Source of the DNA: Planctomycetota bacterium
GTDB taxonomy: Bacteria; Planctomycetota; UBA1135; GCA-002686595
Direction of reading: 5' to 3'
DNA length: 35,095 bases
NCBI GenBank assembly: GCA_029259605.1
Contig: JAJDEV010000050.1
Coordinates: forward strand, 1 to 35,095
Within the stretch, counting starts at the first letter, position 1. The number at the start of each line of letters is the position of its first letter. The notes below the pieces were generated by a model. It was given only the letters and a program-made list of their open reading frames with translations. It was not told the DNA's origin and searched no databases. Made by a program: the position numbers and the translations under genes. Below are positions 18,414-25,823 of the stretch, one piece after another.

Positions 18414-19935
18414 TCACGCCGTACACCGACGCGGCCGTGGCGGCGCGGTCGGCGAGGAAGTCGGCGGCGGAGAGCGGTCGGCCGGTCGCGCGCTCGACGA
18501 GTTCCGTCGCGGTGTAGCGCGCGCCGTGCGCGTGCACGTTCTCACGCAACCACCCGAGGAGCGGTGCGAACTCGCCGCGCGCGAACATCGCGTCGAGATC
18601 TCCCAGCGCCGCGCGCGCGGCGGTGAAGAGCTGCGCGTTGATCAGGTTGCCGAGCGTGTACGTCGGGAAGTAGCCGAAGCCCCCCATCGACCAGTGGATG
18701 TCCTGCAGGACGCCGTCGGCGACGCTCGGCGCACGCACGCCAAGGAACGCCCCGTAGCGCGCGTCCCACGCATCGGGCAGGTCACGCGCCTCGAGCTCGC
18801 CGGCGAAAATCGCGCGCTCGAGCTCGAACCGAATCGCGATGTGCAGGTCGTACGTGCCCTGATCCGCCTCGACGCGAATCAGGCTGGGCTGGATCGTGTG
18901 AAGCGCGGGCAGCAGCGCGTCGAGCGTGACTCCGCTCGCACCGGGAAAGTGCGCGTGGAAGCGAGGCAGCGCCCACTCCCAGAACGCACGGCTGCGGCCG
19001 ACGAGGTTCTCCCACAGGCGCGACTGCGACTCGTGCACGCCGAGCGAGACGGCGCCGCCGATCGGGGTGCGCTGCCACGCTCCGGGCAAGCCCTGCTCGT
19101 AGAGTCCGTGCCCCGCCTCGTGCAGGATGCCGAAGAGCGCCGGACGGAAGTCGCCGGCGTCGAAGCGCCAGGTCAGCCGAACGTCGCTCGGTGCGAATCC
19201 GCTGCAGAACGGGTGCGGCGCCAGGTCGAGCCGCCCCGCGTCGAAGTCGAATCCGATCGCCTCGGCCATCGAGCGTCCGAACGCGTACTGGGCCGCCGCG
19301 GGAAAGTCCCCGCGCGCCGGTGACTCGTCGATCGTGCGCCCACACTCGCGGACCCCGTGAACGATCGGCGCGAGCACGTCCCGCAGTTCGGCGAACAGCG
19401 GCACGAGCTTGGCTTCGGTCATCCCGGGCTCCCACTGATCGAGGAGCGCGTCGTACGGCGTGATGTCGCCGCGCGCGAGCAAGCCCGCCTCCTCGCGCTT
19501 CAGACCGATCATGTGCGCGAGGTCGCGCTCGAAGAGCGAGAAGTCCGCGGCCTTGCGCGCGGCAACCCAGGACTCGTGCGACAGCGTCGCGGCTTCGGCG
19601 AGCGCGCGTGCGAGCTCGCCGGGGATGCGCGCCGCGCGATCGAACGCGCGGCGCGCTTCGCGCACCTGGGCATGCTCTGGCGTTCCGTCCACGGCGCCTT
19701 CTTCGGCGGCGCGGAGCGCGTCCTCCATCTCGGACGAAACGAGCTTCTCGTGGCGCAGGCCGGCGAGTGTCGCCTGGAGCTTGCCGCGCGCGGCGCCGCC
19801 CTTCGACGGCATCTGCGTCTCTTGATCCCAGGCGAGAATCGAGCTCGCCTTCCCGAGGTCGTCGACCTCTGCCCAAAGGCGGAGCAGCGGCGCGAGCGCC
19901 TGGTTCGCTTCACCCGTGCGACTCGTGTCGTTCAC
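18406..19935 (-). CDS. M32-family metallocarboxypeptidase
   Basis: This 509-residue zinc carboxypeptidase of the Taq/Pfu carboxypeptidase family (M32) removes C-terminal residues from peptides in the cytoplasm; there is no signal peptide. The zinc site HEAGH is at 272-276 (ligands His272 and His276, catalytic Glu273). The third-ligand motif HESQSRLWEN contains Glu302. The family motifs HPF (241-243) and DVRLT (251-255) are also present, and the length is typical. It starts at GTG 19935, ten bases after the citrate synthase stop, with no promoter between, so it is probably co-transcribed with gltA. Confidence 0.93.
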   Translation of the reverse strand: MNDTSRTGEANQALAPLLRLWAEVDDLGKASSILAWDQETQMPSKGGAARGKLQATLAGLRHEKLVSSEMEDALRAAEEGAVDGTPEHAQVREARRAFDRAARIPGELARALAEAATLSHESWVAARKAADFSLFERDLAHMIGLKREEAGLLARGDITPYDALLDQWEPGMTEAKLVPLFAELRDVLAPIVHGVRECGRTIDESPARGDFPAAAQYAFGRSMAEAIGFDFDAGRLDLAPHPFCSGFAPSDVRLTWRFDAGDFRPALFGILHEAGHGLYEQGLPGAWQRTPIGGAVSLGVHESQSRLWENLVGRSRAFWEWALPRFHAHFPGASGVTLDALLPALHTIQPSLIRVEADQGTYDLHIAIRFELERAIFAGELEARDLPDAWDARYGAFLGVRAPSVADGVLQDIHWSMGGFGYFPTYTLGNLINAQLFTAARAALGDLDAMFARGEFAPLLGWLRENVHAHGARYTATELVERATGRPLSAADFLADRAATAASVYGVTT

Positions 19936-19945
19936 GCGCTGCGGC

Positions 19946-21274
19946 TCAGCCGCGATCGGTCGGATACGAGCGCTGCTCGTGGCCCGTGTAGACCTGACGC
20001 GGGCGGCCGATGCGGAAGGCGGGGTCGTTGCGCATCTCGAGCCACTGCGCGATCCAGCCCGGGAGGCGTCCGAGCGTGAACATGACGGTGAACATGTTCA
20101 CCGGGATCCCGATCGCCTGATAGATGACGCCCGAGTAGAAGTCGACGTTCGGGTAGAGCTTGCGCTCGACGAAGTACTCGTCGGAGAGCGCGACCTCTTC
20201 GAGGCGCATCGCGATCTCGAGCAAGCGGTTCGAACCGCCCATGCGCGCGAGGATCTCCTTGCACGTGTCCTTCAGGATCGCGGCGCGCGGGTCGTAGCTC
20301 TTGTAGACGCGGTGCCCGAAGCCCATCAGGCGCGTCACGTTGTTCTTGTCCTTCGCCTTGCGCAGGAAGACGTCGGCGCTGCCCTCTTCGACCGCGATGC
20401 GTTCGAGCATCTCGATCACCTTCTGGTTCGCGCCGCCGTGCAGCGGGCCCCACAGCGCGCTGATACCGGAGGCGATCGTGGCGTAGAGGTTGGCCTGCGA
20501 GCTGCCGACGAGGCGCACGGTGCTCGTCGAGCAATTCTGCTCGTGATCCGCGTGCAGGATCAGCAGGAGGTCGATCGCCTTGGCGATGACCGGGTCGACC
20601 TCGTACTCCTCGCACGGCGTCCCGTACATCATGTGGAGGAAGTTCGAGCAGTAGTCGAGGTCGTTGCGCGGGTACATCGTCGGCTGCCCGATCGAGTGCT
20701 TGTACGCGCATGCCGCGATGGTCGGCATCTTCGCGAGCAGCCGCACGATCGCGCGATGGATGCGATCCTCGGTGTCGGCTTCGCGGTAGAAGGTCGAGAG
20801 CGCGGCGACGGCGGCGGCGGACACCGGCATCGGGTGCGCGCTCTTCGGCATGAAGTCGAACAGGCGCCGGTAGTCCTCGTGCAGCATCGTGTGCACGGTG
20901 ACCTCTTGCTTCAGGTTCTCGAGCTGCTCGCTCGTCGGCAACTCTCCGTAGAGCAGGAGCCACGAGACCTCGAGGAAGGTGCTGCGCTTGGCGAGCTCCT
21001 CGATGGGATAGCCGCGGTAGCGAAGGATGCCCTTCTCACCGTCGATGAACGTGATCGCGCTCCGGCAGGCGCCGGTGTTCGCGAATCCGGGGTCGAACGT
21101 GATCAGACCCGATTCGCCTCGCAACCGACTGATGTCGACAGCCCTCTCACCCTCGCTGCCCTCGATCACGGGCAGCTCGAACGTCTTGCCGTCAAAGGTC
21201 AGCTGAGCCGTCGGCTGTGCCGCGCCCTCGCCACTGGTTCCCATCGTTTCGATATTCGGGTCTCTGAGTGTCAT
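19946..21274 (-). CDS. gltA: Citrate synthase
   Basis: The enzyme condenses acetyl-CoA and oxaloacetate to citrate, the entry step of the TCA cycle. The 442-residue product resembles the hexameric type II enzymes of Gram-negative bacteria: it has an N-terminal beta-rich part (about 20-60) followed by the helical core. Catalytic residues are His279 in GPLHGGANQ, His321 in MGFGHRVYKSYDPR and Asp378 in YPNVDFYSG. ATG 21274 is preceded by a possible five-codon minicistron whose stop overlaps it as ATGA. The gene has its own promoter and leads a two-gene unit with the M32 carboxypeptidase. Confidence 0.96.
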   Translation of the reverse strand: MTLRDPNIETMGTSGEGAAQPTAQLTFDGKTFELPVIEGSEGERAVDISRLRGESGLITFDPGFANTGACRSAITFIDGEKGILRYRGYPIEELAKRSTFLEVSWLLLYGELPTSEQLENLKQEVTVHTMLHEDYRRLFDFMPKSAHPMPVSAAAVAALSTFYREADTEDRIHRAIVRLLAKMPTIAACAYKHSIGQPTMYPRNDLDYCSNFLHMMYGTPCEEYEVDPVIAKAIDLLLILHADHEQNCSTSTVRLVGSSQANLYATIASGISALWGPLHGGANQKVIEMLERIAVEEGSADVFLRKAKDKNNVTRLMGFGHRVYKSYDPRAAILKDTCKEILARMGGSNRLLEIAMRLEEVALSDEYFVERKLYPNVDFYSGVIYQAIGIPVNMFTVMFTLGRLPGWIAQWLEMRNDPAFRIGRPRQVYTGHEQRSYPTDRG

Positions 21275-21288
21275 CGGGTCCCATTCAT
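21271..21288 (-). other. Five-codon upstream minicistron overlapping the gltA start
   Basis: In the gltA leader an ATG at 21288 opens a frame encoding MNGTR that stops at a TGA overlapping the gltA ATG (ATGA). If translated it could couple initiation to gltA, which otherwise lacks an obvious Shine-Dalgarno sequence. It may equally be chance. Confidence 0.2.
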
Positions 21289-21322
21289 CGGCTGAAGGAC
21301 CGCTGAAGTTGACCGGGCAGAC

Positions 21323-21351
21323 ACTCTAGCGGCGGCACGATCCAGCCTCAA
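21323..21351 (-). promoter_or_regulatory. Promoter of gltA
   Basis: On the minus strand TTGAGG (21351-21346), a 17-base spacer and TAGAGT (21328-21323) form a good sigma-70-like promoter. The predicted start near 21316 leaves a leader of about 42 bases. It lies in the 88-base gap between gltA and the membrane-protein gene. Confidence 0.5.
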
Positions 21352-21362
21352 CGACCGCGGTC

Positions 21363-22205
21363 TCAAGAGCTGCGATCGGCGGACATCCCGGAACGGTCCC
21401 CGCCCGGTTCCGCTGCTTCGTTGTCGACCCACGCCCCGCCTTCGACCTCGGGAAGCGCGAAGCGCAGATAGCTCTCGAATCGGGCCGTCTCGCTCCACGG
21501 AAGGGTGAAAAGCAGCCCAACTCCGCACAAAAGCACGCCGGACAGGCCGACGATCGCGAGCACGCCGAAGTAGATGAGGAGCTGGATTCGATGGCCGTCC
21601 GCGAGCTCCCACGATCGTTGCAATGCGTCGACCGGACGCTTGCCTTCCACCGCGACCACCGGGGCGACGAGCGCGAAGCCGAGCAGCAGGTAGACGAAGA
21701 TCGGCGCGTAGGCGAGCGAGAAGACGACCCCCGCGACCCAGCCGATGGCGTCGAGATCCACGACGCTGGCCGCCAGGATCGGCCCGTGAAACAGGACGAC
21801 GAACGGCAGCGCTGCGAGGGCCACGATGAGCGTCGTCAGGAAGCGCGCCACGAGGATGTGGAGCCAGAGTCCGCGATCCTGGAAGAGGTCGCGGAAGCGC
21901 TCCTCACCCGTGACCATGACGCGCTGCGCGGCGCCGGCGAAGCCGATCTGCAAGAGTCCGTTCACGACGAACGCGACGAGGCCCAAGCAGAAGCCCCAGC
22001 CCGAAAAGGCCCACACGACATCGCGCACACTCGGCAACCACTCGACCGACAAGCGCGACGGAGTGAACGATCCGAGGAACTGATTCTCGCCGCCGGTCGC
22101 GACGAGGAGGAGCGCACCGACGAGGACCGTCAGGGGCGCGTGCCGGATCAATCGCCAGGAGACTCCGAGAGCTCGAACGGGGTCGTAGGCTTGACGAAAG
22201 TCCAT
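21363..22205 (-). CDS. Multi-pass membrane protein of unknown function
   Basis: This 280-residue integral membrane protein has five or six hydrophobic stretches (about 24-42, 65-92, 112-142, 152-185, 202-230). A conserved-looking segment before the last helix pair, APVVAVEGKRPVDALQRSWEL, resembles the amphipathic motif of uncharacterised YciC-like or glycerophosphodiester-phosphodiesterase membrane-domain proteins; this is a family-style resemblance only. The C-terminus is an acidic, Gly/Ser-rich cytoplasmic tail. ATG 22205 opens the frame without a clear ribosome binding site. A TAAACT hexamer (about 22236-22241 on this strand) is a possible -10. Confidence 0.75.
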   Translation of the reverse strand: MDFRQAYDPVRALGVSWRLIRHAPLTVLVGALLLVATGGENQFLGSFTPSRLSVEWLPSVRDVVWAFSGWGFCLGLVAFVVNGLLQIGFAGAAQRVMVTGEERFRDLFQDRGLWLHILVARFLTTLIVALAALPFVVLFHGPILAASVVDLDAIGWVAGVVFSLAYAPIFVYLLLGFALVAPVVAVEGKRPVDALQRSWELADGHRIQLLIYFGVLAIVGLSGVLLCGVGLLFTLPWSETARFESYLRFALPEVEGGAWVDNEAAEPGGDRSGMSADRSS

Positions 22206-22317
22206 CGGCAGGGGATCACCGCGCGGCGCCGGCGCAGTTTACCGGCCACCTACGCTTGCTCCCGGACCTATTTCTGGCGCTCCGCCCGCCGGTGCGCCAC
22301 CGCGAGAGCGTCGGAAC

Positions 22318-22641
22318 TCAGCGCGGGCGTTCCGAGCCTTCGCCGGAACCGTTCGCCTCGAACTCGATCGCGAGCCCGGTGCGGTCCGAGCCCATCCGAT
22401 TGACGCGGACGATGCGCCCGACGCGCGTCTTGGATCCGTCGCCCTCGTTCCACTCGACGGTCACGCGCGGCGCGCTGTCGAGGAAGCAAAGGATGCCGGC
22501 GCGCGACAGGTTCTCGGTGAACCCGTCGAGCACGCCATCGTCGAACGTCACGCGCACGGGGACTTCGACGGAGCGCCGCGGCTCGCAACGGTTCTCGGAC
22601 GCGACGGCTTCGGACTGGCTCGGGTCTCGTTCTTCCTTCAT
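22318..22641 (-). CDS. Single-domain PilZ protein (c-di-GMP binding)
   Basis: This 107-residue cytoplasmic protein is essentially one PilZ domain. Both nucleotide-binding elements are visible: R-x3-R in RCEPR (Arg18, Arg22) and N-x-S-x-x-G in NLSRAG (44-49). A beta-barrel core follows, with VGRIVRV and the terminal GLAIEF strand. Proteins of this type bind cyclic di-GMP and relay it to a partner. ATG 22641 is chosen because residues encoded upstream are Arg/Gly/Pro-rich and non-domain. It lies upstream of the membrane-protein gene on the same strand (112-base gap) and is divergent from the small exported repeat protein. The target is unknown. Confidence 0.88.
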   Translation of the reverse strand: MKEERDPSQSEAVASENRCEPRRSVEVPVRVTFDDGVLDGFTENLSRAGILCFLDSAPRVTVEWNEGDGSKTRVGRIVRVNRMGSDRTGLAIEFEANGSGEGSERPR

Positions 22642-22836
22642 GTGGGGCGCGCGAGGATCACGCAGGGTCGCTTTCGGACGAATCGCCCCGCGACTTGATC
22701 CGGCGTCGGCGCGACCTCCCTCGGACACCGCCCGTGCCCCTCGTGGCGGACAGTCGCGCCCGCGGCCCGACGCGCGCGGACCGACAACGCCTTGGCACGC
22801 GGTTCGCCCAGACCGCGGCACGGCCAGCAAGACCGA

Positions 22837-22848
22837 CCCGAGTTCGGG
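22837..22848. promoter_or_regulatory. Short palindrome in the PilZ/exported-protein divergent region
   Basis: CCCGA, GT, TCGGG is a perfect 5-bp inverted repeat just upstream of GACACT (22851-22856), a possible -10 for the exported-protein gene. It could be an operator. The rest of the 239-base region (22642-22880) shows no gene or RNA that I recognise. Confidence 0.2.
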
Positions 22849-22880
22849 CGGACACTGCCGACTTCAGAGAGATGACTCCA

Positions 22881-23354
22881 ATGAAAGCAGAACGACGACT
22901 GACGATGCTCGCTTCCCTCGCGCTCGCCCTGGTGTTCGCACCCGCGGCCTCTGCGCAACGCTCGGCCGTCCGCGCGACGTCCTACGGCGGCGCGCCGTCG
23001 GCGCTCCGGTCGACCGCGTACGAATCCCAGCGCGACCTCCGCTCGCCGCGCTACGGAAGCCGCGGTGCGATTCGCTCGACGAGCTACGGGCGGCGCGCGC
23101 ACTACGTCCAGGCACGCGCCTGGGTCCCGGGTCACTACGCGACCGAGCGGCGCGACGTGTGGGTGCCGGCTCGCACCGAATCGGTCTGGGTCGAGCCCGT
23201 CTTCGACGTGAGGTGCGACTCGCGCGGAGTCAGCGTGCGCATCCTCCTCCGCGAGGGGCACTACCGCGACGTCTATCACCCGGGGCACTACGCGTCGCGC
23301 TCCGTCCAGGTCTGGGTGCCGGGACACTGGAGCGAGTCCGGCTGTCGAACGTAG
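22881..23354 (+). CDS. Small exported protein with RSTSYG and WVPGHY repeats
   Basis: This 157-residue protein is of no family I can name. A clear signal peptide (MKAERR, a hydrophobic core, then PAASAQ) predicts cleavage after Ala25. The mature N-terminal part has four short repeats of the form hydrophobic-R-S/A-T-x-Y-G (around residues 30, 42, 53 and 64). The C-terminal part has aromatic repeats: WVPGHY (81-86), VWVPAR (93-98), VWVEP (102-106), HPGHY (133-137) and WVPGHW (145-150). Two cysteines (112, 155) could pair. It is very basic, suggesting an envelope- or polyanion-associated protein. ATG 22872, three codons earlier, is an alternative start; GAGAG lies about 10 bases before 22881. 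Confidence 0.75.
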   Translation: MKAERRLTMLASLALALVFAPAASAQRSAVRATSYGGAPSALRSTAYESQRDLRSPRYGSRGAIRSTSYGRRAHYVQARAWVPGHYATERRDVWVPARTESVWVEPVFDVRCDSRGVSVRILLREGHYRDVYHPGHYASRSVQVWVPGHWSESGCRT

Positions 23355-23406
23355 GAACCGAACGGGGAAGCGATCCATATCCGAGAGGTCGATTCCCTTG
23401 GACGGA

Positions 23407-23433
23407 ATGCGCGCGGCAGGGGGTTTCGCGCAT
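23407..23433 (+). other. Hairpin upstream of the intrinsic terminator
   Basis: ATGCGCG and CGCGCAT form a perfect 7-bp stem around a 13-base loop, between the exported-protein stop and the terminator at 23443. It may stabilise the 3' end of the mRNA. Confidence 0.3.
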
Positions 23434-23442
23434 CTCCACGCC

Positions 23443-23472
23443 GGGCTCCGCGGTCTCCGCGGAGCCCTTTTT
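23443..23472 (+). terminator. Rho-independent terminator
   Basis: GGGCTCCGCG, the loop GTCTC and CGCGGAGCCC make a perfect 10-bp GC-rich stem immediately followed by TTTTT. It ends the plus-strand transcript of the small exported protein about 90 bases after its stop. It has no T run for the opposite strand, so it is not bidirectional. Confidence 0.9.
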
Positions 23473-23493
23473 CGTGTCCGACGCGGAGCGCGA

Positions 23494-24900
23494 TCAGTCG
23501 CGCGACGACGCGGCGTCCGCGCTCGCGAACGCCGCAGCGAACCATGCGCCGATCGCCTCGGCCGCGCCCCGCTCCGCGGTGAACGCGAGGGTCGCCGCGC
23601 CGCGCGCGCGCACGACGTTCGCGCGCGCGGGCGCCGCAGCGTCGGCGTTCGCTCCGACGAGCAGCGTCGGCACGTCGGGCAGAACGGGGCCCGGACCGGC
23701 GACCGACGAGACGAGCACGATGCCGTCGACGTCGACGCGCTCGCGGGCGGACGCGAAGTGCACGCCCGCGACCGAATCGCCGCGGGCGATGAGCACCACA
23801 CGCGGCGCGTCGAATCGATCCCGCAGCTCTGCCACCACGCGTGCGAGTCGCGCGCCGTCCACCTCGGCGCGCTCGAGCGCGAACACGTCGACGCCGAGGC
23901 GCGCCGCAACCGTCCGCCAGTCGCGTCCCGAGGGTCCGGTGAAGAGCTGTCCCGGCGCCTCGCCCGAGGGCGTCGTGACGACCCACAGTCCAGCGGACAG
24001 CGCTCCGCCCTCACGCGGCGCGCGCAGCAGCTCGCCCGGGAGTCGCGCCCCATCCGCGGCCTGCTGAGTGGCCCCTCCGTCGAGCTCGACCGCCCACTCC
24101 CGCGGTCCGTCGAGTCCGGCGAAGCGCATTCCGAGCCGCTCGACGCACAGCATGCGCTCCAAGCGGGAGAGCGGTTCGCGCGCGAGCAGCTTCCGGGTGA
24201 GCTCCGCTTCGAGCGCGGCCGGTGACGTGGCAAGCGACTCGAAGCGCGAGCCGAACTCCGAGACGCCGAGCACGTGCACCGGCGCGCCTCGGACGGTTCG
24301 TCCGTCGACGACGACCTCGGGAGCGAGAACGAGCGCATCGAACGAACCCCGCGGCGCGCGCACGTACATCGAGAAGCCGCGCGCGAAGTCCGACGCGCCG
24401 AACGGCTCGACGCGCGCCGTCGTCGCTCCCCCACCGTCGTGTTCGGGATCGACCCAGACGAGCGCGAGCTCGACGCGTTCCTTCCACGCAGTCGCGTACA
24501 GCCGCGACACGTCGACACGCAGCGCCATCCCGGCCTCGTCGTCGGACGAGCGTACCGACACGACGCCGGGTACGACGCGTAGGTCGATGGAGTCCGCGAA
24601 GCGCACGAGCGTGTCGTCGCGCACGGCGTCCAGGCTCGGAGCGTCGAACAGCCGTGTCGCGAGCGCCAGCGACTCCAGCGCGGGGCGCGCGTCGAGCCCC
24701 TCACCCGAAACGGGGAGCTCACGCAGCGCGTCCTCGACGCGACGTCGGTCCGCGCTCGGCGCGCGGTCCCAGGCCTCGAAGAAGCGCGCGGTGCGTTCGG
24801 CGCGCACGGCGCGCGCGTGAAGGTCGGCCAAGGCGGGCGCGAGCGCCTGCTGCGCGAGGGGCGTGCAGAGCGCCGCGCAGATCGCACCGGCGACGATCAC
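23494..24900 (-). CDS. Exported protein of unknown function, last gene of the hut group
   Basis: This 468-residue protein does not match a family I recognise. GTG 24900 overlaps the formiminotransferase stop by four bases (GTGA) and gives a hydrophobic N-terminus (VIVAGAICAALC), a likely signal or anchor. The middle (about 100-280) has beta-rich segments with VWVDPEHDGG and SRFESLATSPAALEAE. The C-terminal third has alternating strands and helices with PRVVLIARGDSVAG (Ser near 376) and VPTLLVGAN. This is reminiscent of an alpha/beta-hydrolase core in which G-x-S-x-G is degenerate and no catalytic Asp/His pair can be assigned. The upstream open frame to 25515 is a shadow of the formiminotransferase gene. 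Coupling to hutI suggests, but does not show, a link with histidine breakdown. Confidence 0.7.
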   Translation of the reverse strand: MIVAGAICAALCTPLAQQALAPALADLHARAVRAERTARFFEAWDRAPSADRRRVEDALRELPVSGEGLDARPALESLALATRLFDAPSLDAVRDDTLVRFADSIDLRVVPGVVSVRSSDDEAGMALRVDVSRLYATAWKERVELALVWVDPEHDGGGATTARVEPFGASDFARGFSMYVRAPRGSFDALVLAPEVVVDGRTVRGAPVHVLGVSEFGSRFESLATSPAALEAELTRKLLAREPLSRLERMLCVERLGMRFAGLDGPREWAVELDGGATQQAADGARLPGELLRAPREGGALSAGLWVVTTPSGEAPGQLFTGPSGRDWRTVAARLGVDVFALERAEVDGARLARVVAELRDRFDAPRVVLIARGDSVAGVHFASARERVDVDGIVLVSSVAGPGPVLPDVPTLLVGANADAAAPARANVVRARGAATLAFTAERGAAEAIGAWFAAAFASADAASSRD

Positions 24901-25823
24901 CGCGCCCCACCGTCGTCGATGGCAGCGAGCAGGTCTTCGACCACGCACGGCCGCTCGTCGAAGGTCCGCAGTCGCACGTGCTTCGCGACGTCGGCGTCGA
25001 GCGCGCTGCGCGGAGCCAGGCCGATGAGCTCGCTGTCGAGGATCGGCACGGAGTGTTCGCCGGCGAGCCGGGAGATCTCGTCGAACACGCGGACGAGCCC
25101 GGTCGTCGCGTGGTCGCAGAGGTTCATGCTCACCTGCACGCGACCCGCGCGTTCGAGCCGCAGTCCGAGCGCGCGCACGCCGGGCAGTCCGCCACTGGAC
25201 TCGCGGATCGAGCGCGCGATCGCCTGTGCGGTCGCGAGGTCGGTCGAGTCCAGGTTCACGTTCCAGGCGACGAGGAACGGACGCGCTCCGATGGCGCAGA
25301 ACCCCGCGGTCGGATGCGCCGTTCGCGGCCCCTCGTCCGGACACACCTCCGGGTCGCCCGCGGCCGCGCGCTCGCGCACTCGCTCGAGCCCGCCTTTGCG
25401 AACGAACGGGAGGCTGCGGCGCAGTGGCACGCGCGCCGCGTCGCCGTAATAGAAGACGGGCAGGTCGAGCGACGTCCCGACGCGCCGTCCGAGCGCGTGC
25501 GCGAGCGCGACGCACTCCTCCATGGCGACGTCCCCGAGCGGTACGAACGGAAACACGTCCACCGCGCCGATGCGCGGGTGCACACCGTCGTGATCGCGCA
25601 CGTCGATGCGCTCGACGGCGAGTTCGATCGCCACGCTCCCCGCATCGAGCGCGCGCTCGATCGGAACGGCGTACGTGAGCACCGAACGGTTGTGATCCTC
25701 GTCACGGCTCGCGTCGAGCACGCGCGCGCCGCTACGCGCGACCGCCGCGGCGACGTCGTCGAGCCACTCCGGCGAGCGTCCGTCGCTGAAGTTCGGAACG
25801 CACTCGACCCAGGCGGTGCTCAT
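24897..25823 (-). CDS. Glutamate formiminotransferase
   Basis: The enzyme transfers the formimino group of N-formimino-L-glutamate to tetrahydrofolate, giving glutamate and 5-formimino-tetrahydrofolate, the last step of one branch of histidine degradation. The 308-residue product is the transferase part only; no cyclodeaminase domain is fused. It starts with the family-typical ECVPNFSDGR. It has DHDGVHPRIGAVDVFPFVPL with His82 at the position of the catalytic His of the mammalian enzyme, and later NVNLDSTDL and QVSMNLCDH. ATG 25823 overlaps the hutI stop by four bases (ATGA). A cyclodeaminase (FchA-like) to process the product is not in the window. Confidence 0.93.
   Translation of the reverse strand: MSTAWVECVPNFSDGRSPEWLDDVAAAVARSGARVLDASRDEDHNRSVLTYAVPIERALDAGSVAIELAVERIDVRDHDGVHPRIGAVDVFPFVPLGDVAMEECVALAHALGRRVGTSLDLPVFYYGDAARVPLRRSLPFVRKGGLERVRERAAAGDPEVCPDEGPRTAHPTAGFCAIGARPFLVAWNVNLDSTDLATAQAIARSIRESSGGLPGVRALGLRLERAGRVQVSMNLCDHATTGLVRVFDEISRLAGEHSVPILDSELIGLAPRSALDADVAKHVRLRTFDERPCVVEDLLAAIDDGGAR

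Noticed and set aside
22642-22880. Upstream in-frame extension of the small exported protein and of the PilZ protein
   Set aside because: Both extensions encode Arg/Pro/Gly-rich sequence and would bury the signal peptide or precede the PilZ motif. Internal ATG starts fit the domains.
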